This document shows positions 25,162 through 33,197 of a stretch of 64,000 nt of DNA, one piece after another; position 1 is the stretch's first letter; every line of letters begins with the position of its first letter. Position numbers and translations under genes: made by a program. Source of the DNA: Novosphingobium sp. GTDB taxonomy: Bacteria; Pseudomonadota; Alphaproteobacteria; Sphingomonadales; Sphingomonadaceae. Under the pieces are notes generated by a model. That model did not search any database. It worked only from the letters and a program-made list of their open reading frames with translations, and was not told the origin of the DNA. The DNA lies in assembly GCA_017745295.1 (NCBI GenBank), contig JAGHZR010000024.1, positions 62,001-126,000 on the forward strand, in the 5' to 3' direction.

Positions 25162-25983
25162 TCAATCGGCGAGTTCGGGTTGCGACGCGGCGCCGCGATT
25201 GACCGGCGCCACTTCGATCCCCCTACCGCCGCGCTCGAACGGTTCCGGATCGCCGGGCCGCAGTTGAAGCCCGAACAGCCTATGCATGGCGGGATGACGG
25301 CCCAGCCCGCCGAAGAGGTCGAAGCCCCGGTCCAGCCAATCGCGCAGCGGATCGTCCTCGGTCAGCGGCGGGGTGGTGGCGACCGACGCGGTCCAGAGGA
25401 ACACCGCCAGCGCGGTGTAGTCCGCGAAGTTGGGCTTGTCCCCGCCCAGCCACGGCGTATCGCGCAGCAGCTTGCGGAAGGGTTCGAGCGTGGGCGGCAC
25501 CAGCGGCAGTCGGTCCTCACGACCGGCCTGCACGTCCTCCAGCTTGCGCCCGCCGAGGAACATCGTCTCGCGCGAGTGCCGCACATAGGCGTGGTCCTGC
25601 GGCAGCGACAGGTCGTGGTAATCGAGGATATAGCAGGAAAACCACGGCCCGATCGCCGTCTTCCAGAGCCAGGCATCAAGAAACCTGGTCAGTTCCTTCA
25701 TCGACGGCCCCTCGAACAGCATGGGCCGGTCGGGATACTTCTCGTCGAGGTATTCGGCGATCTTCCAGCTGTCGAGCACCCATTCGCCGTCATCGACGAT
25801 CACCGGCACGCGCTCGCTGCGCCCGCCGGTCCGCTCGGCAATGCCGGTGAAGCCGCCGGGCACGAGGTCCACGTCGAAGCCCTTGTGCGCCAGAGCATAC
25901 TTGGTGCGCCACACGAAGGGACTGATCGTGCAGCCCGAGGCAAGTTGCAGATCGTAGAGGGTTATACGGTTGTCCTTGGCCAT
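25162..25983 (-). CDS. ligE: Beta-etherase LigE (or LigP), R-stereospecific
   Basis: A 273-residue GST-fold beta-etherase that attacks the beta carbon of alpha-keto beta-aryl ethers with glutathione, releasing guaiacol. It matches LigE/LigP in the fungal-type GST branch: ITLYDLQLASGCTISPFVW, RTKYALAHKGFDVDLVPGGF, ERTGGRSERVPVIVDDG, WVLDSWKIAEYLDEKYPDRP, YILDYHDLSLPQD and LEDVQAGREDRLPLVPPTLE. The thiol-stabilising Ser lies in the SGCTIS segment. ATG 25983 follows GAGGGGGAGAAGGG. LigE and LigP are paralogues that cannot be separated by eye. It lies between ligF (14 bases upstream) and ligG (14 bases downstream) in one operon. Confidence 0.92.
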   Translation of the reverse strand: MAKDNRITLYDLQLASGCTISPFVWRTKYALAHKGFDVDLVPGGFTGIAERTGGRSERVPVIVDDGEWVLDSWKIAEYLDEKYPDRPMLFEGPSMKELTRFLDAWLWKTAIGPWFSCYILDYHDLSLPQDHAYVRHSRETMFLGGRKLEDVQAGREDRLPLVPPTLEPFRKLLRDTPWLGGDKPNFADYTALAVFLWTASVATTPPLTEDDPLRDWLDRGFDLFGGLGRHPAMHRLFGLQLRPGDPEPFERGGRGIEVAPVNRGAASQPELAD

Positions 25984-25997
25984 CGCCCTTCTCCCCC

Positions 25998-26750
25998 TCA
26001 GACCGTGACCTTGCGGCCGCGATCGCCGAATTCGCTCTTCGAATTGGCGAACATCTTCCGGCAACCGGGGCGGTCGTTGATGCGATCGATCCAGTCGACC
26101 AGACGCGGCGTCGCCTCGCGGTTCACAATCTCCGCAAAACCGTTCTGCATGCCGTTGGCGATGGCGAAATTGCACACGTCCGCCAGAGTGAATTGCTCAC
26201 CCACCAGCCAGGTGCTTTCGGAAAGCCGCCGTTCCAGCCGATCCACCGAGACGCGAATCTTGCGCATCTCTTCTTCCAGCACGTCCTTGGGGAAGCCCGC
26301 GCGGGCGGTGCGCCACTTGGTGCGCTGCTCGGGGATCGGGATGCGGGCGACCTTGGCCTCGAACTCCTCGTCGGAAAGCGCGCGGGCCATCGGGCCGATG
26401 CCTCGCTCCCAGCCGAGCGTGGAGACGCACCAGCAGAAGTATTCGTCCACCCACTTGGTCCAGACCCGCATCTCGGCGATCTGTACGGGATCGGTCGGGC
26501 GCAGCTTCAACGCATCGGGGAAGGCGTCTTCGAGGTATTCGCAGATCACCGTGGATTCGGTGATGATGTGCCCATCGTGATCGAGCGCCGGAACCTGGCC
26601 GCGCGGGTTGATCTGCTTGAACCAGTCCTCGTGGTGCTCGAAGCGTGTGGGATCGACGAAGCGGGGGGTGAACTCCAGCCCCTTCTCATAGAGCGCGAGC
26701 AGCGGCTTGAGCGAATTGGCCGCGGGGCCAAAGCTGTAGAGCGTCAACAT
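25998..26750 (-). CDS. ligF: Beta-etherase LigF, S-stereospecific
   Basis: A 250-residue GST-fold beta-etherase acting on the (beta-S) isomer of the alpha-keto dimer. The sequence follows LigF closely: LYSFGPAANSLKPLLALYEKGLEF, WFKQINPRGQVPALDHDG, ITESTVICEYLEDAFPDAL, MRVWTKWVDEYFCWCVSTLGW, IPEQRTKWRTARAGFPKDVL and LADVCNFAIANGMQ. The thiol-activating residue region NSLKP is conserved. GGAGAGGGA lies upstream of ATG 26750. It is the first gene of the leftward ligF-ligE-ligG-ALDH-NTF2-MFS operon, and its promoter faces the Nu-class GST gene across a 232-base divergent region with the palindrome at 26875-26891. Confidence 0.95.
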   Translation of the reverse strand: MLTLYSFGPAANSLKPLLALYEKGLEFTPRFVDPTRFEHHEDWFKQINPRGQVPALDHDGHIITESTVICEYLEDAFPDALKLRPTDPVQIAEMRVWTKWVDEYFCWCVSTLGWERGIGPMARALSDEEFEAKVARIPIPEQRTKWRTARAGFPKDVLEEEMRKIRVSVDRLERRLSESTWLVGEQFTLADVCNFAIANGMQNGFAEIVNREATPRLVDWIDRINDRPGCRKMFANSKSEFGDRGRKVTV

Positions 26751-26874
26751 GTATCGGCAGTCCCTCTCCGTTCGTCCTTGCGGATCTGGAATGCAGAGTG
26801 CGTTGCGAAAGCGTGCGGGGGAAGCCCAGCACCAATACTATTAGAACCGCCAACTGGTTGAGCAGAAACCTGCC

Positions 26875-26891
26875 TATCACTGCCAGTGATA
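26875..26891. promoter_or_regulatory. Perfect palindrome TATCACT-GCC-AGTGATA between ligF and Nu-GST
   Basis: Seven-base perfect arms with a 3-base spacer, at the centre of the only divergent promoter region of the beta-ether genes. The pathway regulator is not encoded beside it, so the binder is unknown; the XRE regulator at 30398 is one candidate. A second AT-rich dyad, AATACTATT, lies at 26834-26842. Confidence 0.55.
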
Positions 26892-26982
26892 CTGTTTGCA
26901 CTCTTCTGGTCGCGCGCGCCGGTCTCTGCTCTCTATCCTGTCCAATGCGCGTCGAATCGCGCCGCGAACGTGGGAGAGACGC

Positions 26983-27663
26983 TTGCTCGAACTGCTGACT
27001 TCGGAAACGCCCAACGGCTGGAAGACCACGATCATGCTCGAAGAGCTGGGCGTGCCTTATAAGCTGCGCGCGATCTCGCTCACCGATCGCGAGCAAAAGG
27101 AGGACTGGTACGTCCGCCTCAACCCCAACGGCCGCATCCCGACTTTGATCGACCACGATGTGGAGATCGAAACCGGCGGCTTCGCGGTGTTCGAATCCGG
27201 CGCGATCCTGATCTATCTCGCCGAGAAATTCGGCCGCTTCCTGCCCGCCGACGCGGCCGGACGCAGCCGGGTGATCCAGTGGGTCATGTGGCAGATGTCC
27301 GGCCTGGGCCCGATGATGGGACAGGCCACGGTGTTCAACCGCTACTTCGAAGAGAAACTGCCCGCGGTAATCGACCGCTACACGCGCGAAAGCCGCCGCC
27401 TGTTCGAAGTGATGGACGCCCGGCTGGCGCAGAGCGAATATCTCGCAGGCGACTATTCGATCGCCGATATCGCCTGCTTCCCCTGGGTGCGCGGGCATGA
27501 CTGGGCCTGTATCGACATGGCGGGGCTGCCGCATCTCCAGCGCTGGTTCGACACGGTTGGCGCCCGCCCCGCCGTGCAGCGCGGCCTCTTGCTGCCCGAG
27601 CCTCCTTCCGCCGCCGAAATGGCCGAGAAGACGACCCGGCAGGGCAAGAACATCCTGGCCTGA
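26983..27663 (+). CDS. Nu-class glutathione transferase, broad glutathione lyase candidate
   Basis: A 226-residue GST. The N-terminal active-site segment TSETPNGWKTTIMLEELG has the TPNGWK motif of Nu-class (YghU/YfcG-like) enzymes, followed by LNPNGRIPTLIDHD and FESGAILIYLAEKFGR. A Nu-class GST of N. aromaticivorans removes glutathione from both stereoisomers of the beta-etherase product, so this may complement or replace LigG (family knowledge plus inference). The start is TTG 26983, supported by GGGAGAG at proper spacing and by the expected Nu-class N-terminus; no suitable ATG exists. It leads a rightward operon with the thioesterase 3 bases downstream. Confidence 0.85.
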   Translation: MLELLTSETPNGWKTTIMLEELGVPYKLRAISLTDREQKEDWYVRLNPNGRIPTLIDHDVEIETGGFAVFESGAILIYLAEKFGRFLPADAAGRSRVIQWVMWQMSGLGPMMGQATVFNRYFEEKLPAVIDRYTRESRRLFEVMDARLAQSEYLAGDYSIADIACFPWVRGHDWACIDMAGLPHLQRWFDTVGARPAVQRGLLLPEPPSAAEMAEKTTRQGKNILA

Positions 27664-27666
27664 AGG

Positions 27667-28089
27667 ATGACCGCCTTCCTCACGCGGGAGCACCGCATCG
27701 AATGGGGCCAGTGCGATCCGGCCGGGATCGTCTTCGCCCCCCGCTTCATGGATATGTTCGCGGAAAGCACGATCCTGCTGTTCGAAGCCGCCGGACTGCC
27801 CCGAAAGCGCGACATGCTCACGCAACTGGGCATCGCCGGCTTTCCGCTGGTGGACCTGTCCGCGCGCTTCGGCTTTCCGGCAAGCTATGGCGACGTGGTG
27901 ACGATCGAGGCCGACGCGCCGGAATTCGGCGGCAGCAGCTTCTCGATCGCCCACCGTATCCGCCTGGGAGATCGGACTTGCGTGGAGGGCACCGAAAAGA
28001 GGGTCTGGACCGTAGCTGCGCCGGAGCGGCCCGGCGGCCTACGGTCCGCGCGCGTGCCCGACGCGGTGCGGAGCCTCTTCCTGCGCTGA
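27667..28089 (+). CDS. Hotdog-fold acyl-CoA thioesterase (4-HBT-like), vanilloyl-CoA thioesterase candidate
   Basis: A 140-residue single hotdog-domain protein. REHRIEWGQCDPAGIVFAPRF near the N-terminus holds the catalytic Asp of 4-hydroxybenzoyl-CoA thioesterases (DPAGIVF). FGGSSFSIAHRI lies in the central strand region. It hydrolyses an aryl-CoA thioester. In SYK-6 vanilloyl acetate is converted by VceA to vanilloyl-CoA and then by VceB to vanillate; this gene fits the VceB role, with the BKACE protein at 31385 as the VceA partner (inference from family reaction chemistry and context). ATG 27667 is 3 bases after the Nu-GST stop, implying coupled translation. A hairpin follows at 28102-28125. 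Confidence 0.8.
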   Translation: MTAFLTREHRIEWGQCDPAGIVFAPRFMDMFAESTILLFEAAGLPRKRDMLTQLGIAGFPLVDLSARFGFPASYGDVVTIEADAPEFGGSSFSIAHRIRLGDRTCVEGTEKRVWTVAAPERPGGLRSARVPDAVRSLFLR

Positions 28090-28101
28090 AAACCTGCCTG
28101 T

Positions 28102-28125
28102 CCGCACCGGCGCAAAGCCGGACGG
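28102..28125. terminator. Hairpin with short T-run after the thioesterase gene
   Basis: CCG-CA-CCGGC, loop GCAAA, GCCGG-A-CGG, followed by CCTCTTTTG on the + strand. It probably gives partial termination between the Nu-GST/thioesterase pair and the CmcJ-like gene. Confidence 0.5.
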
Positions 28126-28147
28126 CCTCTTTTGAGAGAGAGAAAGC

Positions 28148-29017
28148 ATGACCGATGCAGCGATGCGGAGCCGCCCCGGCGCGCAGATCGAAACGACGAT
28201 CGAATACCTTCTGCCCACCTCGCGCATCAACCGCCGTTTCTGGGCGCCGGGCAAGGAGTTCAATACCGGCGTCTACCAGCCCTATCCTGTGACGATCCGC
28301 AATGCCCGACTGGCCGAGCGCCCGTTCACGCTCGACGAACACGGTTTCTGCATCTCCTGCCATGAGAGCCGCGTGCAGGACTTCGCCGATCCGCAGCAAC
28401 TTGCCGACTATCCGCAGGAAGTGTCGGATGTCGCCAAGGCACTGACCGGCTGCGACTATGTGTTCTGCATGGGCGGGCAGCTCCGCTCTCCGATCGTCGC
28501 GGGCGAAGGCTACCAGCCGCCCGCCGCCGAAGCCCATGTCGATTTCAACTCGCGTTCGGCCCGAAAGATTGCCGCCGCGCTTTACGAAAAGGGGCGCCCG
28601 GACGGCGCCGGCTATGATCGCTTCATCGCCTTCAGCCTCTGGCGCACGTTCTCGCCGCCGCCGCAGGACTGGCCGCTGGCGCTCTGCGAGGGACCGTCCG
28701 TCGGCGAGGAAGACAGCGTCGCCAACGTCAAGGTCGACGTCGACGAGATCCCGGAAGGCGACGCGCTCTACGCCCCGATCGAGGGCGAGGAGGACATGGT
28801 CGCCGCCACGATCTTCCGGCACAGCCCCGGCCATCGCTGGTGGTATTTCCCGGACATGACGCGGGACGAGGTGATCTTCATCAAATTCCACGACAGCGAT
28901 CACGGCCGCGCCTGGCGCGCGCCCCACACCGCCTTTCACGACACCGGCCGTCCGGATTCACATGTCCGCGAAAGCTACGAATTCCGTGCCATCGCCTATT
29001 TCGAAAAACCGCGATGA
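28148..29017 (+). CDS. CmcJ/NvfI-family oxidoreductase (putative Fe/2-oxoglutarate enzyme)
   Basis: A 289-residue member of the CmcJ/NvfI family, known from cephamycin 7-alpha-methoxylation and fungal meroterpenoid oxidation. The family pattern is clear: YDRFIAFSLWRTFSPPPQDW, FRHSPGHRWWYFPDMTRDEV and FHDSDHGRAWRAPHTAFHD. An HxD pair (AHVDFNSRSA, about residue 130) and the distal His in APHTAFHD could form an Fe(II) facial triad. The substrate is unknown; the operon with Nu-GST, thioesterase and an MFS carrier suggests a lignin phenylpropanoid. Its stop overlaps the MFS start (ATGA). A second member of the family occurs at 41779-42570. Confidence 0.8.
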   Translation: MTDAAMRSRPGAQIETTIEYLLPTSRINRRFWAPGKEFNTGVYQPYPVTIRNARLAERPFTLDEHGFCISCHESRVQDFADPQQLADYPQEVSDVAKALTGCDYVFCMGGQLRSPIVAGEGYQPPAAEAHVDFNSRSARKIAAALYEKGRPDGAGYDRFIAFSLWRTFSPPPQDWPLALCEGPSVGEEDSVANVKVDVDEIPEGDALYAPIEGEEDMVAATIFRHSPGHRWWYFPDMTRDEVIFIKFHDSDHGRAWRAPHTAFHDTGRPDSHVRESYEFRAIAYFEKPR

Positions 29018-30438
29018 CCGAAGCTCCGGCCGAAACCTCGGCCGATCCGCGCGCGGTGGCGATAATGGTCGCCTTCGTGATGTTCCTGTCGATCCTGGAA
29101 GCGACGGTGATCGCCACCGCCCTGCCCGACATGGCGCGCGACTTCGGCGTCGCGCCGAGCGGGATGGGCATCGGCATCACTGCCTACCTGCTGGTCTCGA
29201 CCGCCTTCCTGCCGCTCAGCAGCTGGGCCGCCCAGCGGCTCGGCCCGCGCCGGGTGCTGACGGGTTCGGTGCTCGGCTTCGGGCTCGCCTCGCTGCTCTG
29301 TTCGCTGAGCACGGGTCTTGCCTTCTTCGTCGCCGCCCGCGCGCTTCAGGCTTTGTGTTCCAGCCTGATGACCCCGGTGGGCAACCTCGTGCTGCTGCGG
29401 GTGACGCCCAAACACCGGCTGGTCGAGATGCTGGCGATCAGCACCACGCCGGCCCTGATCGCCCCGGTCATCGGTCCGCCGCTGGGCGGCCTGCTGACCG
29501 AGACCTTCGGCTGGCAATCGATCTTCCTCCTCAACCTGCCGCTGACACTGCTCGGCGCCCTGCTGACGCGCAAGCTGATCCCGCATATCCCGCCCCAGCC
29601 GGCACCGTTCGACCCGCTGGGCTTCGCGCTGGTCGCCGGCGCGCTCGGCCTGCTGATCTACGGCTTCGACCGCCTCGGCGCGCATCCCGGCGCCCCGGCC
29701 CTGCCCGCCGCGCTGATCGCCAGCGGCAGTCTGGTTTCTTTCATGGCCTTGCGCTTCTTGCGCGCCCGGCCCGACGGACTGGTGCCGCTGACGGCCTTGC
29801 GCCACAAGACCTTCCGCTCGATCGCTTTCGGCGCGGGCATGGTGATGCGGGTGCCACACATGGGCCAGGCGCTGGTCCTGCCGCTCTATTTCCAGCTCGC
29901 CTTCGGACTGTCTCCGGGAGTCGCGGGGCTCCTGCTGCTCGCCAACAATCTCGGCGACCTGGCGCTGAAGCCGGTGGTCGGCCGGGTGATCCGGGCGACT
30001 GGCTTTCGCCTGGCCTTGTCCCTCGGCACCGCCTTGATGATGGGCTCGCTCGCCGCACTGGCCGCGCTTAACGCCGATGCGCCGCTCTGGGTCATGGCCG
30101 CGGCAATGGTGGTGGCCGGCATGGCCCGGTCGGTGCCCTTTACCGGCATGGTCTCGCTGGCCTTCGCGGACGTCGCGCAAGAGGAACTGCCCGGCGCCAT
30201 CGTGCTCAACAGCATCGGCAATGCGCTCTCCGCCGCCGCCGGAATCTCGCTGGGCGCGCTGTTCCTGAACCTGCCTCTCGCCGCCTTGCTGCCCGGTGCG
30301 GAGGCGCCCTATCGCCTCGCGCTGCTGGCACTGGCCCTGCTCGGGCTCTGCGCCGTTCCGCTCTTCGCCCGCCTCCCCACCGCTGCCGGCGCGCACATCA
30401 CTGCCCGGCCGGTTCGAGAGGGCGAAGTTCCGGCCTGA
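29014..30438 (+). CDS. MFS transporter, DHA2-like (14-helix) family
   Basis: A 474-residue multi-helix carrier. The first helix IMVAFVMFLSILEATVIATALP and the motif C-like APVIGPPLGGLLTETFGWQSIF mark DHA2-type drug/proton antiporters, usually exporters. The start ATG 29014 overlaps the CmcJ-like stop in ATGA. Its 3-prime end overlaps the convergent XRE regulator gene by 41 bases. It may export a toxic phenolic intermediate or guaiacol-type leaving group, or import a dimer; direction cannot be read from sequence. Confidence 0.85.
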   Translation: MTEAPAETSADPRAVAIMVAFVMFLSILEATVIATALPDMARDFGVAPSGMGIGITAYLLVSTAFLPLSSWAAQRLGPRRVLTGSVLGFGLASLLCSLSTGLAFFVAARALQALCSSLMTPVGNLVLLRVTPKHRLVEMLAISTTPALIAPVIGPPLGGLLTETFGWQSIFLLNLPLTLLGALLTRKLIPHIPPQPAPFDPLGFALVAGALGLLIYGFDRLGAHPGAPALPAALIASGSLVSFMALRFLRARPDGLVPLTALRHKTFRSIAFGAGMVMRVPHMGQALVLPLYFQLAFGLSPGVAGLLLLANNLGDLALKPVVGRVIRATGFRLALSLGTALMMGSLAALAALNADAPLWVMAAAMVVAGMARSVPFTGMVSLAFADVAQEELPGAIVLNSIGNALSAAAGISLGALFLNLPLAALLPGAEAPYRLALLALALLGLCAVPLFARLPTAAGAHITARPVREGEVPA

Positions 30439-31249
30439 GCGCCCGCAGCCGCTCCAGCAGCATCGCATCGCGCTCCTCGTTCGGGGCGAAGACGATCAGG
30501 CGCTGGCTCGGTACTTCCTCGATCGCGTAGGAAGTGTGGCGGAACCAGATCTCGCCGATCTCGGGGAAGAAGCTGGAATTGATCCCCTCGAAGTGCGAGC
30601 GAATCTCGCTGCGCGCCCAGCTTTCGCGGAACAGCGCCGAGTGCTCGGTCAGTTCGGCGATGATCTCGTCGAAAATCTCCGGCTGCGCGGTCTGGCTGTA
30701 GTCCCACTTGAAGCGCGCGGTAAGGCGCTGACCCATTTCGCGGAAGAACTCGGGATCGCCCTGATAGCGTTCGTTGAGCATGAGAATCTTGAACAGGTTC
30801 CGTTCGCTGCGCGCCATCGCCGCGTAATCGCGAAAGGCTACCGAGACGAGGCGGTTCCAGCCCACCACCGTCCAGTCCTCGACGATCACCAGCGCCGGGA
30901 TCGAGAGGCTGTCCAGCAAGTGCCGGGTGCCGGGACGAATCTCTTCATCGAGGCGCGAGACCAGCGGCGGCGGACGGTGCTGGGCCAGTGCGAAGAGATA
31001 TTCCCGCTCTGTGCCCGACAGCCGCAAGGTGCGCCCCAGTCGTTCGATCATCGGGGCGGACAGCTGGATTTCGCGGCCCTGCTCGAACCAGGTGTACCAG
31101 GTGACGCTCATCCCCGCGAGCGCGGCCACTTCTTCGCGCCGCAGCCCCTTGGCGCGGCGGCGCTCGCCGCTGGGCAGGCCGACTTCGCCGGGCATCAGCC
31201 GCCCGCGCGCCGATTTCAGAAAAAGCGAAAGCTCCTCACGATGCGACAT
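30398..31249 (-). CDS. XRE-family regulator with MmyB-like ligand domain
   Basis: A 283-residue regulator. The N-terminal helix-turn-helix (about residues 30-75: LRREEVAALAGMSVTWYTWFEQG) is the MmyB/XRE type, and residues 100-270 form the associated ligand-binding domain (PALVIVEDWTVVGWNRL, LMLNERYQGDPEFFREMGQRL, FRHTSYAIEEVPSQRLIVFAP). Proteins of this type often regulate a neighbouring dehydrogenase operon. It is divergent from BKACE-SDR-VOC (31385-33631), its most likely target, and overlaps the convergent MFS gene by 41 bases. GGAG precedes ATG 31249. Confidence 0.87.
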   Translation of the reverse strand: MSHREELSLFLKSARGRLMPGEVGLPSGERRRAKGLRREEVAALAGMSVTWYTWFEQGREIQLSAPMIERLGRTLRLSGTEREYLFALAQHRPPPLVSRLDEEIRPGTRHLLDSLSIPALVIVEDWTVVGWNRLVSVAFRDYAAMARSERNLFKILMLNERYQGDPEFFREMGQRLTARFKWDYSQTAQPEIFDEIIAELTEHSALFRESWARSEIRSHFEGINSSFFPEIGEIWFRHTSYAIEEVPSQRLIVFAPNEERDAMLLERLRALRPELRPLEPAGQ

Positions 31250-31384
31250 CGCTGCTCCATCTCCCTCCGGTCACGCTCTGAACCAGTTACCTGACGTGAT
31301 AGGATATATGCTGGCCTGTTCCGACCACTTCGAATTTGCGATCTCGCCCATATCCAGAAAAGACACAAGTCGAGGAGAGCGAGA

Positions 31385-32272
31385 TTGGCGCAGAAAGTCT
31401 ACATTACTTGCGCGGTGACGGGCAGTTCGCCGATGCCCAGCCATCCCAACTTCCCGTTCCGCCCCGATCATGTCGCCAACGAGGCACTGGCGGCGGCGGC
31501 GGCGGGCGCATCGATCATTCACGTCCATGTCCGCGACGGCAAGACCGGCGCACCTTCGCAGGCACTGGAAGACTACCGTGAAGTCGTCGGGCTGATTCGC
31601 GAGAAGAACCGCGAGGTGATCCTCAACGTCACCACCGGGCCGGGCTGCACCTGGATGCAGAGCGACGAGGACCCTTCCCTCTGCGGCGAGGGCACGCTGA
31701 TGTTCACCGCCGAACGTCGACTGGAGCACATCCTCGACCTCAAGCCCGACATGTGTACGCTGGACATCTGCACCATGCAGCTCTGGGGCGGCGTCGCCAT
31801 CAACCTCGATCCGATGATCACCCGGATGGGCCACATGATCCAGGACGCCGGCGTCATGCCCGAGATCGAGTGCTTCGAGGCCGGCGACTTCGTTTTCGCG
31901 GACGACCTCATGGCCAAAGGCGCCATTCCGAAGAACGCACCGTTCTCCTTCGTGCTGGGCACCAAGTACGGCCTGCCCGCCACGCCCGAGGCCATGATCT
32001 ATTCGGCCAACCAGATCCCGCGCGGCGCGGCCTTCACCGGCTTCGGGGTGAGCCGTCATTCCTATCCCATGGCCGCCCAATCGGTCCTGCTTGGCGGGCA
32101 TGTCCGCGTCGGGTTCGAGGACACGATCTTCCTGCGCAAGGGCATGATGGCGCCCGACAACGCCGCACACGTCAACTGGGCGGTGGAACTGATCGAGCGG
32201 ATGGGCGCCGAAGTGTCGAGCGCGGGCGAAACCCGCGACCTGCTGGGACTGGAGAACCACGCCTACGCCTAA
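31385..32272 (+). CDS. Beta-keto acid cleavage enzyme (BKACE/DUF849), VceA-type candidate
   Basis: A 295-residue TIM-barrel enzyme of the 3-keto-5-aminohexanoate cleavage family. It condenses a beta-keto acid with acetyl-CoA, releasing acetoacetate and a new acyl-CoA. Family signatures are VYITCAVTGSSPMP, the Zn-binding HVHVRDGKTG, LNVTTGPG, MCTLDICTMQLWG and EIECFEAGD. With vanilloyl acetate as substrate it would produce vanilloyl-CoA, matching the VceA step of the SYK-6 beta-ether pathway, with the thioesterase at 27667 completing it. The start is TTG 31385, seven bases after GAGGAG; there is no better in-frame ATG. First gene of the operon with an SDR and a VOC protein. Confidence 0.85.
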   Translation: MAQKVYITCAVTGSSPMPSHPNFPFRPDHVANEALAAAAAGASIIHVHVRDGKTGAPSQALEDYREVVGLIREKNREVILNVTTGPGCTWMQSDEDPSLCGEGTLMFTAERRLEHILDLKPDMCTLDICTMQLWGGVAINLDPMITRMGHMIQDAGVMPEIECFEAGDFVFADDLMAKGAIPKNAPFSFVLGTKYGLPATPEAMIYSANQIPRGAAFTGFGVSRHSYPMAAQSVLLGGHVRVGFEDTIFLRKGMMAPDNAAHVNWAVELIERMGAEVSSAGETRDLLGLENHAYA

Positions 32273-32306
32273 ACAAGAGCAAAAAAGCAATCGAGGGAGA
32301 GACAAG

Positions 32307-33197
32307 ATGACAGAAGTGACAGGACGCACGGCATTCATCACCGGCGGCGGCTCGGGCGTCGCGCTCGGGCAGGCGAAAGTCTTCGCGAAGGCAGGCTGCA
32401 AGGTCGCCATCGCCGACATCCGGCAGGACCATCTCGACGAGGCCATGGCCTTCTTCGCCGGCACCGGCGCGCAAGTCATGCCGGTCCACCTCGACATCAC
32501 CGACCGCGACGCCTACCGCCGCGCCGCCGACGCGGTCGAGGACCGCCTCGGCCCGGTGGAACTGCTGTTCAACACCGCCGGCGTCTCGCACTTCGGCGCC
32601 ATTCAGGACGCCGCTTACGACGACTGGGACTGGCAGATCGACGTAAACCTGCGCGGCGTCATCAACGGTGTGCGCACCTTCCTGCCGCGCATGATCGCGC
32701 GTGGAAACGGCGGGCATATCGTCAATACCGCCTCGATGTCGGCTTTCGTGGCGCTCAAGGGCACCGGCATCTACTGCACCACCAAGATGGCGGTGCGCGG
32801 GCTGACCGAAACGCTGGCGCTCGATCTCGAAGGGACCGGGATCGGCGTCTCGCTGCTCTGCCCCGGCGCGGTGAACACCAATATCCACGAGGCCCTGCTC
32901 ACCCGCCCGGCGCACCTTTCCGATACCGGCTATTATCAGGCCGGGCCGGAAATGTTCGGCCACCTCAAGAAAGTGATCGAAGTGGGCATGGAGCCGGAAA
33001 CGCTGGCCGCCCACGTGCTGGACGGCGTGCGCGAAAACCGCCTCTACATCCTGCCCTATGCCGAATTCCGCGGCACGCTGGAAGACATCCACGCGCGCGT
33101 CATGGCCTCGCTGGCCCAGCCTGAGGACGATCCCGACTACGACCGGCGCGTGGCGCACGGCGTGCCCGGCGGCGAAAAGCAGGAGGAAGCGGCATGA
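32307..33197 (+). CDS. SDR oxidoreductase, C-alpha-dehydrogenase clade
   Basis: A 296-residue SDR with nucleotide site TGGGSGVALG from residue 12, NTAG at 89-92, catalytic Ser 143 and YCTTK at 156-160. The segment YDDWDWQIDVNLRGVINGVRTFLPRM places it with LigD and the SDR at 10090. The third Gly of the TGxxxGxG motif is Ala. It may be a third C-alpha-dehydrogenase, or oxidise a C-gamma or beta-hydroxy intermediate on the way to vanilloyl acetate, as its operon partner is the BKACE gene. ATG 32307 follows GAGGGAGAG. Its stop overlaps the VOC start in ATGA. Confidence 0.83.
   Translation: MTEVTGRTAFITGGGSGVALGQAKVFAKAGCKVAIADIRQDHLDEAMAFFAGTGAQVMPVHLDITDRDAYRRAADAVEDRLGPVELLFNTAGVSHFGAIQDAAYDDWDWQIDVNLRGVINGVRTFLPRMIARGNGGHIVNTASMSAFVALKGTGIYCTTKMAVRGLTETLALDLEGTGIGVSLLCPGAVNTNIHEALLTRPAHLSDTGYYQAGPEMFGHLKKVIEVGMEPETLAAHVLDGVRENRLYILPYAEFRGTLEDIHARVMASLAQPEDDPDYDRRVAHGVPGGEKQEEAA

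Noticed and set aside
28996..30468. A 490-codon leftward frame rich in Gln, Arg and Glu
   Set aside because: It is antisense to the DHA2-like MFS gene; the low-complexity composition is what helices read backwards produce.
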